From contig NZ_CP017634.1 in the NCBI RefSeq assembly GCF_002777255.1, positions 3,360,903 through 3,424,902 of the forward strand: DNA of 64,000 bases. The letters are read 5' to 3'. Positions 11,505 to 20,706 of the stretch are shown here, piece after piece. How positions within the stretch are numbered: the stretch's first letter is position 1; the number at the start of each line of letters is the position of its first letter. The position numbers and the translations under genes are program-made. The notes below the pieces were generated by a model that worked only from the letters and a program-made list of their open reading frames with translations, did not search any database and was not told where the DNA came from. This DNA is from Candidatus Formimonas warabiya. GTDB lineage: Bacteria > Bacillota > Dehalobacteriia > Dehalobacteriales > Dehalobacteriaceae.

Positions 11505-11954
11505 TCAACCTCCCTTTAATTTTACCAGTTCCATGCCGACTTCCCGGGCAATCTGACAGGCAAAGGGGTCGGGGTAGTCCCCGTCAAAAATCACTTTTTT
11601 GATGCCGCTGGTAGCCATGGCCTTAATGCAGGTGGTGCACGGCTGATTCGTTACATACACCGTGGCCCCGTCCAAGGCTACCCCGTGCCGGGCGGCAAAA
11701 TTGCAAATATTTGCCTCCGCATGCTGGGCCCGGCAAATTTCCTGGCGCTGGCCCGGGGGAATTTCCAGCTGGTCCCGGAGACACCCTACCTGATCACAGT
11801 GGGGTGCCCCAGGCAAAGCCCCATTATAACCGGTACCTAAAATCCGGTTATCCCCGCTCACCGCCACCGCACCCACAGAGCGCCTTAAACAGGTGGACCG
11901 GGAAGCAACCAAGTAAGCAATTTCCATAAAATACTGATCCCAACTTTTTCTCAT
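11505..11954 (-). CDS. comEB: dCMP deaminase (ComEB-type)
   Basis: A zinc-dependent deaminase of 149 residues converting dCMP to dUMP, the precursor of dTMP. The zinc-binding and catalytic motifs are HAEAN (about residues 78-82) and PCTTC (about 105-109). The insert with further Cys/His residues (HCDQVGC) is typical of the two-zinc dCMP deaminases. It sits between upp and the MazG-like gene, a common Firmicute grouping for pyrimidine salvage. Confidence 0.94.
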   Translation of the reverse strand: MRKSWDQYFMEIAYLVASRSTCLRRSVGAVAVSGDNRILGTGYNGALPGAPHCDQVGCLRDQLEIPPGQRQEICRAQHAEANICNFAARHGVALDGATVYVTNQPCTTCIKAMATSGIKKVIFDGDYPDPFACQIAREVGMELVKLKGG

Positions 11955-11968
11955 ATCCCATCCCCCGA

Positions 11969-12598
11969 TTATTTTGTGCCAAACAGCCGGTCTCCCGCAT
12001 CTCCCAAACCGGGAACAATGTACCCATGCTCGTTTAAGTGATCATCAATGGCTGCTGTAAAAATATCCACGTCTTCATGGGCTTGATGGACGACCCTGAT
12101 CCCTTCGGGTGCAGCAATCAGACACATTAATTTCATACTTTTAATGCCCCGGTCTTTCAGAAACCCGATCGCCGCGGCGGCCGATCCTCCGGTGGCAAGC
12201 ATGGGATCGACAATAATCACATCTCTTTCCTGGATATCATTGGGCAGCTTGCAATAATACTCGACGGGCAGTAAAGTCTCCGGATCCCGGTACAAGCCGA
12301 TGTGACCGACCTTGGCAGCAGGAATCAGGCGCAGAATACCATTTACCATGCCTAGCCCGGCCCGGAGAATGGGCACGATGGCCACCTTTTTCCCGGCAAT
12401 CACTTTGGCCTTTGCGGGCGCCACCGGTGTGGTGATATCAACCTCTTCCGTAGGAAAATCTCTCGTCACTTCATAAGTCATCAACATTGCCAGCTCATCG
12501 ACAAGTTCCCGAAAGGATTTAACCCCCGTATTCTCATCGCGGATCATCGTCAATTTGTGCTGAACCAAGGGATGATCAAATACTTGGACTTTTGCCAT
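11969..12598 (-). CDS. upp: Uracil phosphoribosyltransferase
   Basis: Salvages uracil with PRPP to give UMP. The 209-residue protein has the conserved PILRAGLGM segment and the PRPP-binding loop [14 protein letters not shown] (about residue 130). The C-terminal [19 protein letters not shown] is the uracil-binding region. The ATG at 12598 follows GGGAG at 7 bases; an in-frame ATG at 12610 overlaps the ribosome binding site. Downstream of glyA, as in Bacillus. Confidence 0.97.
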   Translation of the reverse strand: MAKVQVFDHPLVQHKLTMIRDENTGVKSFRELVDELAMLMTYEVTRDFPTEEVDITTPVAPAKAKVIAGKKVAIVPILRAGLGMVNGILRLIPAAKVGHIGLYRDPETLLPVEYYCKLPNDIQERDVIIVDPMLATGGSAAAAIGFLKDRGIKSMKLMCLIAAPEGIRVVHQAHEDVDIFTAAIDDHLNEHGYIVPGLGDAGDRLFGTK

Positions 12599-12624
12599 GA
12601 AAACTCCCATTCCTTTCTATGCTA

Positions 12625-12689
12625 TGACAGGGGACGGCTCCTTGTCACGAAAAAAATAGTTTCCCGCACAAGGAATCGTCCCCTGCCCC
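12625..12689. repeat. REPIN-like inverted pair (variant stem, copy 2)
   Basis: The left unit 12625-12647 has TGACA...TGTCA flanking a GGGGACGG core. The right unit 12666-12689 is its degenerate inverted partner (GCACAAGG...CCCCTGC). The core matches the elements at 2.1 and 33.1 kb, but the stem sequence differs. It fills the glyA-upp gap, ending 3 bases after the glyA stop. Confidence 0.65.
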
Positions 12690-12692
12690 TTT

Positions 12693-13952
12693 TTACAGAT
12701 CTGCGTAAAGAGGATATTCCTCCGTTAATTCCCGTACCATTTTTCGGGCCGCCCCCAGTTTATCCGGGTCTTTGCCCAAAGACAAAGTAGCATCAATGAT
12801 CGCCGCTATTTTTCTCACGGCAGCTTCTTTCATTCCTCTGGTTGTTACGGCAGGGGTACCCATTCTGACGCCGCTGGTAACGGAAGGACTTTGGGGATCA
12901 AAAGGAATGGCGTTCTTATTTGCCGTGACGCCCACCTCATCTAAGATGTGTTCCCCTTCCTTTCCGGTCAGGCCTTTGTTCCTCAGGTCAATCAATAAAA
13001 GATGATTATCGGTGCCGCCGGAAACAAGCCGGAAGCCATAATGGGTTAATTCCTCCGCCAACACCCTGGCATTGGCAATAATCTGCCGCTGATAAAGGAT
13101 AAAGTCATCCGTCAGGGCCTCTTTAAGAGCCACAGCTTTCGCGGCAATCACATGCATTAAGGGGCCTCCCTGAATGCCGGGGAAAATGGCCTTATCGATC
13201 GCTTCCGCGTATTCTTTCCGGCACAGGATCATGCCGCCCCGGGGTCCGCGTAAAGTCTTATGGGTGGTAGTCGTGACCACATCGGCATAAGGGACAGGGC
13301 TGGGATGCAATCCGCCCGCCACCAGTCCGGCGATATGGGCCATGTCTACCATCAATTTTGCACCCACTTCATGGGCAATTTTGTGGAACTCGGCAAAATC
13401 AAGGGTCCTGGGATAAGCACTAGCCCCCGCCACAATCAGTTTTGGCCTGCACTCCCGGGCAATTCTTCTCACTTCATCATAATCAATCTGTTCCGTTTCT
13501 TTATCCACACCGTAAGAGAAAAAATGAAAATATTTTCCTGATATATTCACCGGGCTGCCATGGGTTAAATGGCCGCCATGGGCTAAATTCATCCCCAGAA
13601 CTGCATCCCCCGGCTGTAAGAGGGCAAAATACACGGCGGTATTGGCTTGAACGCCCGAATGGGGCTGCACATTGGCATGTTCCGCACCAAAAACAGCCTT
13701 AGCCCGTTCCCTGGCCAAGTCTTCCGCCAGATCCACACATTCACAGCCGCCATAATACCTTCTGCCCGGATACCCTTCCGCATATTTGTTGGTTAATACA
13801 GAACCTTGAGCAGCCATCACGGCCGGGCTGACAAAATTTTCCGAAGCAATCAGCTCGATCTTCTTTTGCTGCCGTGACAATTCCATTTGGAGCACCCGGG
13901 CAATTTCCGGGTCTACCTGTTCCACAAAATTCCTACACTCCATTTCCTCCAC
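12693..13952 (-). CDS. glyA: Serine hydroxymethyltransferase
   Basis: A PLP enzyme converting serine and tetrahydrofolate to glycine and 5,10-methylene-THF. The 419-residue sequence carries [19 protein letters not shown], and the PLP-lysine motif [16 protein letters not shown] near residue 230. GTG at 13952 follows GGAGGAG; an internal ATG 9 bases later is too close to a second GGAGG. It lies between rpiB and upp, the same order as in Bacillus. Confidence 0.98.
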   Translation of the reverse strand: MEEMECRNFVEQVDPEIARVLQMELSRQQKKIELIASENFVSPAVMAAQGSVLTNKYAEGYPGRRYYGGCECVDLAEDLARERAKAVFGAEHANVQPHSGVQANTAVYFALLQPGDAVLGMNLAHGGHLTHGSPVNISGKYFHFFSYGVDKETEQIDYDEVRRIARECRPKLIVAGASAYPRTLDFAEFHKIAHEVGAKLMVDMAHIAGLVAGGLHPSPVPYADVVTTTTHKTLRGPRGGMILCRKEYAEAIDKAIFPGIQGGPLMHVIAAKAVALKEALTDDFILYQRQIIANARVLAEELTHYGFRLVSGGTDNHLLLIDLRNKGLTGKEGEHILDEVGVTANKNAIPFDPQSPSVTSGVRMGTPAVTTRGMKEAAVRKIAAIIDATLSLGKDPDKLGAARKMVRELTEEYPLYADL

Positions 13953-13976
13953 AAACTCTCCTCCGCATCTTGATGA

Positions 13977-14435
13977 TTATTTATAATATTTCCTTTCCAG
14001 CTCGGCAATTTTTTCCACCCGACAGGCATGACGCCCCCCGGAAAATTCAGCGGCAAGCCAGGTTTTTACGATTTCCAGGGCCAAGCCCGGGCCAATCACC
14101 CGTTCGCCCATGGTCAGAATGTTGGCGTTATTATGTTCCCGGGACGCCCGGGCGGAAAATACATCATGACATAAAGCGGCCCTGATTCCAGGGACTTTGT
14201 TGGCCGCAATGCCGATGCCAATCCCCGTACCGCAAATCAAGATCCCCCGGTCATAAAGCCCCCCGGCCACGGCCTCAGCCACTTTTTCGGCAAAGTCGGG
14301 ATAATCCACCGCATTCTCGTCGGCAGTCCCGAAGTCTTCAAACTCTATGTTTTCTGTGCGCAGATACGCTTTGATCATTTCCTTCATGCGGAATCCGCCA
14401 TGATCACTGCCCAGTGCCAGCTTCAACTTGTCCAC
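13977..14435 (-). CDS. rpiB: Ribose-5-phosphate isomerase B
   Basis: Interconverts ribose-5-P and ribulose-5-P. The 152-residue RpiB/LacAB-fold protein has the N-terminal GSDHGGF motif and the catalytic-cysteine loop ICGTGIGIGIAANK (Cys about residue 68), then HNNANIL. GTG start at 14435. It is followed by glyA, 24 bases away, as expected for this cluster. Confidence 0.96.
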   Translation of the reverse strand: MDKLKLALGSDHGGFRMKEMIKAYLRTENIEFEDFGTADENAVDYPDFAEKVAEAVAGGLYDRGILICGTGIGIGIAANKVPGIRAALCHDVFSARASREHNNANILTMGERVIGPGLALEIVKTWLAAEFSGGRHACRVEKIAELERKYYK

Positions 14436-14489
14436 CTCACAAATTCATAAAATAAAAAAATTCTACAAAAAACAACATTTTCCTTTAAA

Positions 14490-14966
14490 TCAGCAAATTA
14501 CTTTTTCTATCAGCCGTTCAATGGCTGCTTCCAACTCCTCAGCACACTTTTGATAACGTTCCTCATCTCCCCCGTAAGGATCATCGATATTGACATCCGA
14601 TAGGCCATGGGGAAAAATAAATTCTCTTAGGGTGTAGGTTTTCTTCTCCGCCCCGGGATCCAGAAATAGCACCTGCTGTTTTTGGATCATGGTCATGGTA
14701 AAAATATAGTCTGCCTCCTGAATCAAAGAAGGGGTTAGCCTTCTTGACCGGTGGGAAGAAAGATCAATATGCTTGCTTTTCAACACCGCTGTGGCCCGGG
14801 GAGAGGCGGGACATCCGTCGTAAGCCCCTGTGCCGGCGGACAGAATATTGATCTCGTGCGGGCCAATATTTCGCTCTTCAAGTTTGTGTCTCATTAACGC
14901 CTCAGCCATGCTGCTGCGGCAGGTATTTCCCGTACAAACAAAAAGTATGGTCCTCTGCTTGTCCAC
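14490..14966 (-). CDS. ywlE: YwlE-like low-molecular-weight protein phosphatase (probable arginine phosphatase)
   Basis: The LMW-PTP fold is shown by the P-loop VCTGNTCRSS near the N-terminus and the general-acid DDPYGGDEERY near residue 130. A Thr directly after the P-loop Cys (CTGNTCRS) is the feature reported to favour phospho-arginine over phospho-tyrosine in Bacillus YwlE, so arginine phosphatase is likely. In Bacillus this enzyme opposes McsB in protein quality control and stress responses. 158 residues is normal. Neighbours rpiB and mntP reproduce the ywlD-ywlE-ywlF order. Confidence 0.86.
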   Translation of the reverse strand: MDKQRTILFVCTGNTCRSSMAEALMRHKLEERNIGPHEINILSAGTGAYDGCPASPRATAVLKSKHIDLSSHRSRRLTPSLIQEADYIFTMTMIQKQQVLFLDPGAEKKTYTLREFIFPHGLSDVNIDDPYGGDEERYQKCAEELEAAIERLIEKVIC

Positions 14967-14979
14967 TCATGGTCCCTCC

Positions 14980-15564
14980 CTAAAAAAGCAATTTTGTTCC
15001 TACTGCTACCAAAATGATTCCTCCGGCTATCTCCGCCTTCTCTCCCATCCAGCTTCCCAATCCCCGGCCTAAAAAAAATCCCAGGGCGGTCATCATTCCC
15101 GCCACAATGCCCAAAACAGCTACTGTTCCCCAAATCTGGGCTTTCAAAGCGCCTAAGCCAAAACCTACGCTTAAGGCATCAATACTGACACTCCCCGCCA
15201 GCATGATCAATCCCCAGAAAGATTCCACAGGCTGGTTTTTCTTCCGGGAAAAATTCAACTGCTTCTTGGCTTGGGGAAGGGAAAACACGACATTTCTTTG
15301 CCTGATCACAGCCCAAAGCATGTTTAATCCGATCAGAATCAAGACCACAGCACCGATAATCGTGGCCACATCCCCAATTAAATTTCCCAGCACGATCCCA
15401 ATCCCCAGCCCGATTAAAGGCATCACAATATGAAACAAGCATACCACGGCAGAGACAATGATGATTCTTTGCTTTCTGATTCCGGTGACGCCAATTCCCA
15501 CCGCCAGGGCAAAGGCATCCGTTCCCAGGGCTAATGCGATCAAAAGGAGAGTGTATAGGCTCAT
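14980..15564 (-). CDS. mntP: Manganese efflux pump MntP
   Basis: A six-helix membrane protein (194 residues) with the MntP (DUF204) signature ALALGTDAFALAVGIG in helix 1 and the repeated SIDALSVGFGLGA in the second half; these acidic residues line the metal path in the family. It exports Mn2+. The ATG at 15564 has GGAGGAAAAACGC in front; the in-frame extension to 15615 lacks a site. It is clustered with ywlE and a ZIP-type transporter, a local metal-homeostasis pair. Confidence 0.93.
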   Translation of the reverse strand: MSLYTLLLIALALGTDAFALAVGIGVTGIRKQRIIIVSAVVCLFHIVMPLIGLGIGIVLGNLIGDVATIIGAVVLILIGLNMLWAVIRQRNVVFSLPQAKKQLNFSRKKNQPVESFWGLIMLAGSVSIDALSVGFGLGALKAQIWGTVAVLGIVAGMMTALGFFLGRGLGSWMGEKAEIAGGIILVAVGTKLLF

Positions 15565-15647
15565 GCGTTTTTCCTCCAAGACAAAGATTACCCTTATTAT
15601 ATGCCACTTTCCCATTTCATATTTCGGCAGATCCTTTCTAAGAAAAC

Positions 15648-16379
15648 CTAATGGATGAGGGATATTAACAATATCACCATAATGCCCGCCGCAATACCTA
15701 ATTTGGCATAATTGGGATGCCTGCGTCTTGATTCAGGTCCAATCTCTCCAAACACAATGTACAGCATCGCCCCTGCTGCCGCTGCCAGCAAAAATGAAAT
15801 AAAATACCGGGAGAAGGAAACCAGCATCAGCCCGATGCATGTACCCAGAGGTGTAAAGATGCTGGTCAGGCCTGTGATGAGAAGAATAGTCCCGCCTCTC
15901 ATCCCTGCCATTTTCAAAGGGGCGGAGATGGCCATTCCTTCCGGAATATTATGCAGTCCGATCGCCAAAGCAATCAAAAGTCCCAATTGGCCCGCCGCTT
16001 CATAACCAACCGCAATCGCCATCCCTTCAGGCAGGTCATGGAGGGCAATGCCGATTGCCACCAGATAGCCCATGTTCAGTAAATAGATGCGGTCTCTGGC
16101 CCGGGGCACGCCCAGGGTAATTTTTGACAAAATGAGATCCAGTATTTTTAACAGCAGCACGCCCGCCCCAAATCCGGAAAAAAACTTTGCCGGGGTGCCA
16201 TAGACCCACGCAGAGGGGATCAGATCCAGGATGGCCACGCCAAACATGATCCCGGCAGCACATCCTAAAGTTAAGGCCAGGAACTTTTCCCCCGGTTTTT
16301 GGATCACCACAACCAAAAGTCCGCCCAGGCAGGTGGCTAAACCGGCGACCACGCTATAAAGCAGTATCGTCTGCATCAT
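15648..16379 (-). CDS. ZIP-family divalent metal transporter
   Basis: A 243-residue, eight-helix protein. The two ZIP metal-site motifs are visible: ALHDLPEGMAIAVG (about residue 118) and GLHNIPEGMAISAPL (about residue 146). ZIP proteins import Zn2+, Fe2+ or Mn2+ into the cytoplasm; the substrate cannot be told from sequence. The next gene downstream is mntP, 80 bases away, so the pair may balance metal import and export, which is inference. Confidence 0.92.
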   Translation of the reverse strand: MMQTILLYSVVAGLATCLGGLLVVVIQKPGEKFLALTLGCAAGIMFGVAILDLIPSAWVYGTPAKFFSGFGAGVLLLKILDLILSKITLGVPRARDRIYLLNMGYLVAIGIALHDLPEGMAIAVGYEAAGQLGLLIALAIGLHNIPEGMAISAPLKMAGMRGGTILLITGLTSIFTPLGTCIGLMLVSFSRYFISFLLAAAAGAMLYIVFGEIGPESRRRHPNYAKLGIAAGIMVILLISLIH

Positions 16380-16481
16380 AGACCTCGCAAAAGCATTTTA
16401 CTTCAAAATTATTCAATTTTTCGTAATTTATGCCCTAATTAACTCATTCCTTTCCCAAGGCTACAGTCACCGGACCATTAC

Positions 16482-17564
16482 TCAATCATCCAGATCCCCC
16501 ATATCTATGGTCAATGGGGCGTCTTGTACACCACCCGCCGCCTTGCGAATTCGGTTCATTACCGCAGCTCCCATCCCCTGATGGGAAAATTCTTCAATGA
16601 GAATAATTTCCGCCCCGGATAAATCACAATTGCGAAAAGCGGAAAATAACCGGTGGGCAATCCCGGACAGGTCCTGCCGTGATCCCAATACTTCCTGATA
16701 ATAGGGTACAATTTGGCCTGTCATTTCCTTTTGGGTCTCCTCCGATAAAAGAAGGGCCACCTTTTTTCCTTCCTGTGTCAGGTGCAGAAAAAGCCTTTTC
16801 ATTTTTTCTTTCCGTTCTTTGGCCTCTCCGGTAATCAGGACCACATCGGCCTCGGGAGAATAATGGGTATATTTCATTCCCGGTGCCCGGGGCACTTTCT
16901 TTTCAGTTAAGCCCGGGTCATATTCCACCGGTCCGATGGTGCTCTGTAATTCTTCCCGTGTTACTCCTCCTGGCCGCAAGATCAGGGGCAGGTCACCGGT
17001 CACATCCAGGACGGTAGATTCCACCCCCACCTTTGTGGCCCCGCCGTCAAGCACCAAAGGTATTTTTCCGTTCAGATCGGCCCAAACATGTTTTCCCTCC
17101 GTGGGACTGGGCTTTCCTGAGGCATTGGCGCTAGGAGCAGCCACCGGAACATTGGCCTCCTTAATCAATGCCAAAGCGACGGGATGCTTGGGCATGCGCA
17201 CGGCAACCGTATCCAGTCCGGCGGTAACCTCACCCGGTACCAAGGCGCTTTTGGGAAAAATCAAGGTTAATGGTCCCGGCCAAAATTTGTCGATCAAATC
17301 ATAGGCCTTCTCGGGGACTTCTTTGACCAAAGGAATTAATTGCTCCCTGTCGGCCACATGTACGATCAAAGGATTGTCCGAGGGGCGGCCTTTGGCTAAA
17401 TAAATTTTTTTCACTGCCTGAACGTCTAATGCGTTTGCCCCCAGCCCATAGACCGTTTCCGTGGGAAAAGCCACCACCTCTCCCTGCTGTAAAAGCCGGG
17501 CCCCTTTCTTTAAAGCATTTTGATCAGGTTTTAAGGGGTCCACGATTATGTATTCTGTTTCCAT
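16482..17564 (-). CDS. tsaC: L-threonylcarbamoyladenylate synthase (Sua5/YwlC)
   Basis: Makes threonylcarbamoyl-AMP for the t6A37 modification of ANN-decoding tRNAs. 360 residues: N-terminal YrdC/TsaC domain (GEVVAFPTETVYGLGANA, KGRPSDNPLIVHV, APSANASGKPSPT), then a linker and the C-terminal Sua5 domain (about residues 230-345) found in the long form. It is monocistronic or first before the ZIP gene. Called ywlC in Bacillus, in the same neighbourhood. Confidence 0.96.
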   Translation of the reverse strand: METEYIIVDPLKPDQNALKKGARLLQQGEVVAFPTETVYGLGANALDVQAVKKIYLAKGRPSDNPLIVHVADREQLIPLVKEVPEKAYDLIDKFWPGPLTLIFPKSALVPGEVTAGLDTVAVRMPKHPVALALIKEANVPVAAPSANASGKPSPTEGKHVWADLNGKIPLVLDGGATKVGVESTVLDVTGDLPLILRPGGVTREELQSTIGPVEYDPGLTEKKVPRAPGMKYTHYSPEADVVLITGEAKERKEKMKRLFLHLTQEGKKVALLLSEETQKEMTGQIVPYYQEVLGSRQDLSGIAHRLFSAFRNCDLSGAEIILIEEFSHQGMGAAVMNRIRKAAGGVQDAPLTIDMGDLDD

Positions 17565-17584
17565 ATCTTCACCACCTCATCTTC

Positions 17585-18109
17585 CTAACGGTAAAGGATC
17601 ACCCCTAAAAGCCCGGCACCCAGGATGACAAACAGGGGTGATACTTGAGCATATTGTAATACCAAAAAAGAGCATACGCCAATGATGACGGCTTTTGCAT
17701 CAACCATGGAGGACTGGGCAATAGACAATCCGGCACTGCCAATCAACGCTACGACCATGGGTCTGATTCCTTTAAATACCCTTTGCATCGTTTCCCACTC
17801 CCGAAACCTGCTGTAAAACTTGGCGATTAACAGCACAATCAGAAAAGAGGGGGTAATGACGCCGATGGTGGCACCGACAGATCCCCAAAAGCCGCCCGCT
17901 TGATAACCCACGAAAGTTGCTAAATTAATGGCAATCGGTCCCGGCGTCATTTGAGAAATGGCAATAATATCCACCATTTGGGACAGTGTCAGCCACCCAT
18001 GGATCCGTACCACTTCTTTTTCCATCAGCGGGATCATCGCATAGCCCCCGCCGAAAGAAAAAAGGCCGATTTTGAAAAAGGTAAGATACAATTGTATGAG
18101 AATAGGCAT
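17585..18109 (-). CDS. chrA: Chromate transporter, half-size ChrA subunit
   Basis: A 174-residue membrane protein of the short-chain CHR family, with the TFFKIGLFSFGGGYAMIPLM and ISQMTPGPIAINLATFVGYQ signatures. Short-chain ChrA proteins act as pairs encoded by adjacent genes, matching the next gene upstream. They are linked to chromate export, though many members may have other anion substrates. The ATG at 18109 follows AAGGAG. An in-frame upstream extension (to 18178) would translate through a palindromic intergenic repeat and is rejected. Confidence 0.88.
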   Translation of the reverse strand: MPILIQLYLTFFKIGLFSFGGGYAMIPLMEKEVVRIHGWLTLSQMVDIIAISQMTPGPIAINLATFVGYQAGGFWGSVGATIGVITPSFLIVLLIAKFYSRFREWETMQRVFKGIRPMVVALIGSAGLSIAQSSMVDAKAVIIGVCSFLVLQYAQVSPLFVILGAGLLGVILYR

Positions 18110-18139
18110 AACATACTCCTTATTCTGCATTTCTTTCTT

Positions 18140-18166
18140 ATCGGTTACCGGGGATCCGGGTTCCGA
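18140..18166. repeat. Palindromic GGATCC/GGGTACC-type repeat (copy A)
   Basis: ATCGG...CCGAT arms enclose TTACCGGGGATCCGGG. It belongs to a small dispersed family of Gly-Pro-rich-looking palindromes (also near 23.35, 24.42, 26.49 and 36.66 kb) built from GGTTACCGGG, GGGTACCGGG and GGATCCGGG units. It lies between the two chrA genes. Confidence 0.6.
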
Positions 18167-18180
18167 TACACCGTCCATCC

Positions 18181-18750
18181 TTATCGTTTCCGATAATACA
18201 CCGCCCCAAACACGCCGGCTGCCAAAATCGCCCAGATCGGATGCACACCGAACCCAATGATCGCCGCCAGGCCAACCCCGATCATCAGGATGCCCGCCCG
18301 ATCAAAAACAGCTTTCTTGCCCATATTTACGGCCGCTAAGACCAGAAGCACCGTAACCGCAGGGCCAACCCCCCTGAAAAAAGCCTCTATGTAAGGATTC
18401 TCACGAAAGTTCGAGAAAAAAACAGCAATCAAAATAATGATCAGAAAAGAGGGAAGAGCGGCGCCAAAGGTGGCGACAAGAGCGCCGGGGAAGCCGGCGA
18501 TCCGGTAGCCTACGGAAACTGCGGAATTGATGGCAATCACGCCGGGAGCGGATTGAGAAATCGCGATCATATCTAAAAACTGATCCGATTCCATCCATCT
18601 CTTTTTCCGGACAATCGCCTCTTCTATCAGAGGAAGCATGGCATAGCCGCCCCCGATGGTAAAGGCGCCAATCTTAAAAAAAGTTAAAAAAAGGGCCCAC
18701 CACAAGTTTTCTTCCCGGGTGGGTTGCATTGCTGCTTTTTCCTGGGACAC
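18181..18750 (-). CDS. chrA: Chromate transporter, half-size ChrA subunit (second)
   Basis: The partner short-chain CHR protein (about 189 residues) has the same architecture: FFKIGAFTIGGGYAMLPLIEEAIV, then ISQSAPGVIAINSAVSVGYRIAG. The two paralogues are similar in layout but clearly diverged, as expected for heterodimer halves. GTG at 18750 has AGAGG at 8 bases and is preferred. Another in-frame GTG at 18759 overlaps the prmC stop by 4 bases and cannot be excluded. Confidence 0.88.
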   Translation of the reverse strand: MSQEKAAMQPTREENLWWALFLTFFKIGAFTIGGGYAMLPLIEEAIVRKKRWMESDQFLDMIAISQSAPGVIAINSAVSVGYRIAGFPGALVATFGAALPSFLIIILIAVFFSNFRENPYIEAFFRGVGPAVTVLLVLAAVNMGKKAVFDRAGILMIGVGLAAIIGFGVHPIWAILAAGVFGAVYYRKR

Positions 18751-18755
18751 TCTAT

Positions 18756-19619
18756 TCACCTCTTTAGATGTCCGGATACGACTCGATCCCTATGTCCATA
18801 ATCTTGAGAGATTGTGACGTTGGAAAAACCATAGCTTCGGCACAGGGCAGAAACATCTTCCCCCTGGTGATCGCCGATTTCCAAAAAAATAAATCCGCCC
18901 GGCTTTAGCACCCTTTGGGCCTGGGGCACCAACAGCCGGTAGCAGCTTAGCCCGTCCTCCCCGCCATCCAGTGCTAAGCGGGGCTCCTTTTGAACGTCGG
19001 CCGGGAGATAAGGAAGCTCCTTCTGGGGAATATACGGGGGATTGGACACGACGATATCATAATCTCCCCCGCCCAAAAATGGTTCCAGCAGGTTTCCCTG
19101 CAGAAAAGTAATTTTCCCGGCCACGTCATGGCGGAGGGCATTCCGTCTTGCTACCTCCAAGGCATCTTGTGAGATATCTACGGCATAATATTCCCCTTGG
19201 GGATAATATTTAGCCAGGCTAACCACGATCGCCCCGCTGCCGGTACCTACATCAACTACTGCAGGAGCGGCAAAATGTTTCATTTTATCTAGTACCAGTT
19301 CCACCAGGCTTTCCGTATCCCACCGGGGAACCAGAACAGCCTCGTTGACTTCAAACGCTAAAGACATAAACTCCTGGATTCCTGTCAAGTACTGCAAAGG
19401 ATGTTTTTCCCGCCGTTTCTCTACCAATTGGGCATACTTCCGGGCTGCCCCGGCTGAAACAGGCTGATCCAATTGGACCAACAGGTCTTTGTATCCTACC
19501 CCGATGCTGAAAGCCAGGAGTATTTCCGCTTCCTGCCGGGCGTTTTCGATTCCCGCGCCGGCCAGAGTTGTTTTTCCCTGGGATAGTAATCCTATCACGG
19601 TTTCGCTAAAATCCTTCAC
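18756..19619 (-). CDS. prmC: Peptide chain release factor N5-glutamine methyltransferase
   Basis: Methylates the Gln of the GGQ motif in RF1/RF2 using SAM. 287 residues: N-terminal helical domain, then the Rossmann domain with VVDVGTGSGAIVVSLAKY and the NPPY catalytic motif (VSNPPYIPQKEL). The usual VLIPRPETE loop reads VLVPRWDTES here, a conservative departure. The GTG start overlaps the prfA stop by 1 base, coupling the enzyme to its substrate protein. Confidence 0.96.
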   Translation of the reverse strand: MKDFSETVIGLLSQGKTTLAGAGIENARQEAEILLAFSIGVGYKDLLVQLDQPVSAGAARKYAQLVEKRREKHPLQYLTGIQEFMSLAFEVNEAVLVPRWDTESLVELVLDKMKHFAAPAVVDVGTGSGAIVVSLAKYYPQGEYYAVDISQDALEVARRNALRHDVAGKITFLQGNLLEPFLGGGDYDIVVSNPPYIPQKELPYLPADVQKEPRLALDGGEDGLSCYRLLVPQAQRVLKPGGFIFLEIGDHQGEDVSALCRSYGFSNVTISQDYGHRDRVVSGHLKR

Positions 19620-20689
19620 TAGTCAACCTTCTTTAATTTTTCCGCCTGATCGGTGGTAATGAGGGCCTCAATGATTTCATCCAACTCCCCTTGAAGGACC
19701 CATTCCAGTTTGTGCAGGGTCAGGCCGATGCGGTGATCGGTTACCCGGCCCTGAGGAAAGTTGTAGGTACGAATCCGTTCCGAGCGGTCTCCTGTCCCCA
19801 CCATGGTCTTTCGGGTATTGGCCAGTTCCCCTTGCTGTTCTTCCTGGTATTTTTCAAGCAATCTGGCCCGTAAAACGCGCATCCCTTTATCCTTATTTTT
19901 GATTTGCGATTTTTCATCCTGGCAGGATACCACAATTCCCGTAGGAATATGGGTAATACGCACGGCCGATTGGGTAGTATTCACCGACTGACCGCCGGGC
20001 CCGCTGGAGCAAAATACGTCCACCCGAATATCATTGGGGTTGATCTCCACCTCTACCTCCTCGGCTTCCGGAAGCACCGCCACCGTGGCCGCAGAGGTAT
20101 GCACCCGGCCGCTGGCCTCCGTGTCAGGCACGCGTTGGACCCGGTGCACCCCGCTTTCAAACTTAAGTTTACTGTAGGCTCCTTTTCCTTCAATCAGGAA
20201 GATTACTTCCTTGAACCCGCCCAGATCCGTATAATGGGCGTCAAGAACTTCCATACGCCAGCCCTTTTTCTCCGCATACCGGGCATACATTTTAAACAAA
20301 TCCCCGGCGAACAAACCGGCTTCGTCTCCTCCCGTTCCCGCCCGGATTTCCACAATCACGTTTTTCTCATCATTGGGGTCCTTGGGGAGGAGCAGCACCT
20401 TCAGTTCTTTTTCCAGCAGGGATACTTTCTCTGCCAATTCTTCCGCTTCAGATTCCACCATTTCTCTAAAATCATCATCCAGCTTATCCTTAAGCATCAT
20501 CTTGGCGTCTTCCAGTCCGGCTGTGGCTTTCTTGAATTCTCTAAAGACGCCCACCACATCTTCCAGATCGGAATGGGCTTTGACGTGTTTCTTCCATTCC
20601 GTTTGATCCGCAATCACCTCGGGGTTTCCGATCAGCTGGGCCAGCTCCTCATATTTATCTTCCAAAGCCTGCAGCTTATCAATCATCAT
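19619..20689 (-). CDS. prfA: Peptide chain release factor 1
   Basis: Terminates translation at UAA/UAG. 356 residues with the stop-codon-reading PxT-type tripeptide region ([17 protein letters not shown]; the tripeptide proper is in this domain) and the peptidyl-hydrolysis motif [15 protein letters not shown]. The N-terminal coiled-coil domain is acidic. Downstream prmC overlaps by one base; upstream is the DUF1385 gene. Standard Firmicute arrangement. Confidence 0.98.
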   Translation of the reverse strand: MMIDKLQALEDKYEELAQLIGNPEVIADQTEWKKHVKAHSDLEDVVGVFREFKKATAGLEDAKMMLKDKLDDDFREMVESEAEELAEKVSLLEKELKVLLLPKDPNDEKNVIVEIRAGTGGDEAGLFAGDLFKMYARYAEKKGWRMEVLDAHYTDLGGFKEVIFLIEGKGAYSKLKFESGVHRVQRVPDTEASGRVHTSAATVAVLPEAEEVEVEINPNDIRVDVFCSSGPGGQSVNTTQSAVRITHIPTGIVVSCQDEKSQIKNKDKGMRVLRARLLEKYQEEQQGELANTRKTMVGTGDRSERIRTYNFPQGRVTDHRIGLTLHKLEWVLQGELDEIIEALITTDQAEKLKKVD

Positions 20690-20706
20690 ATCACCTCAAC
20701 AAAAAA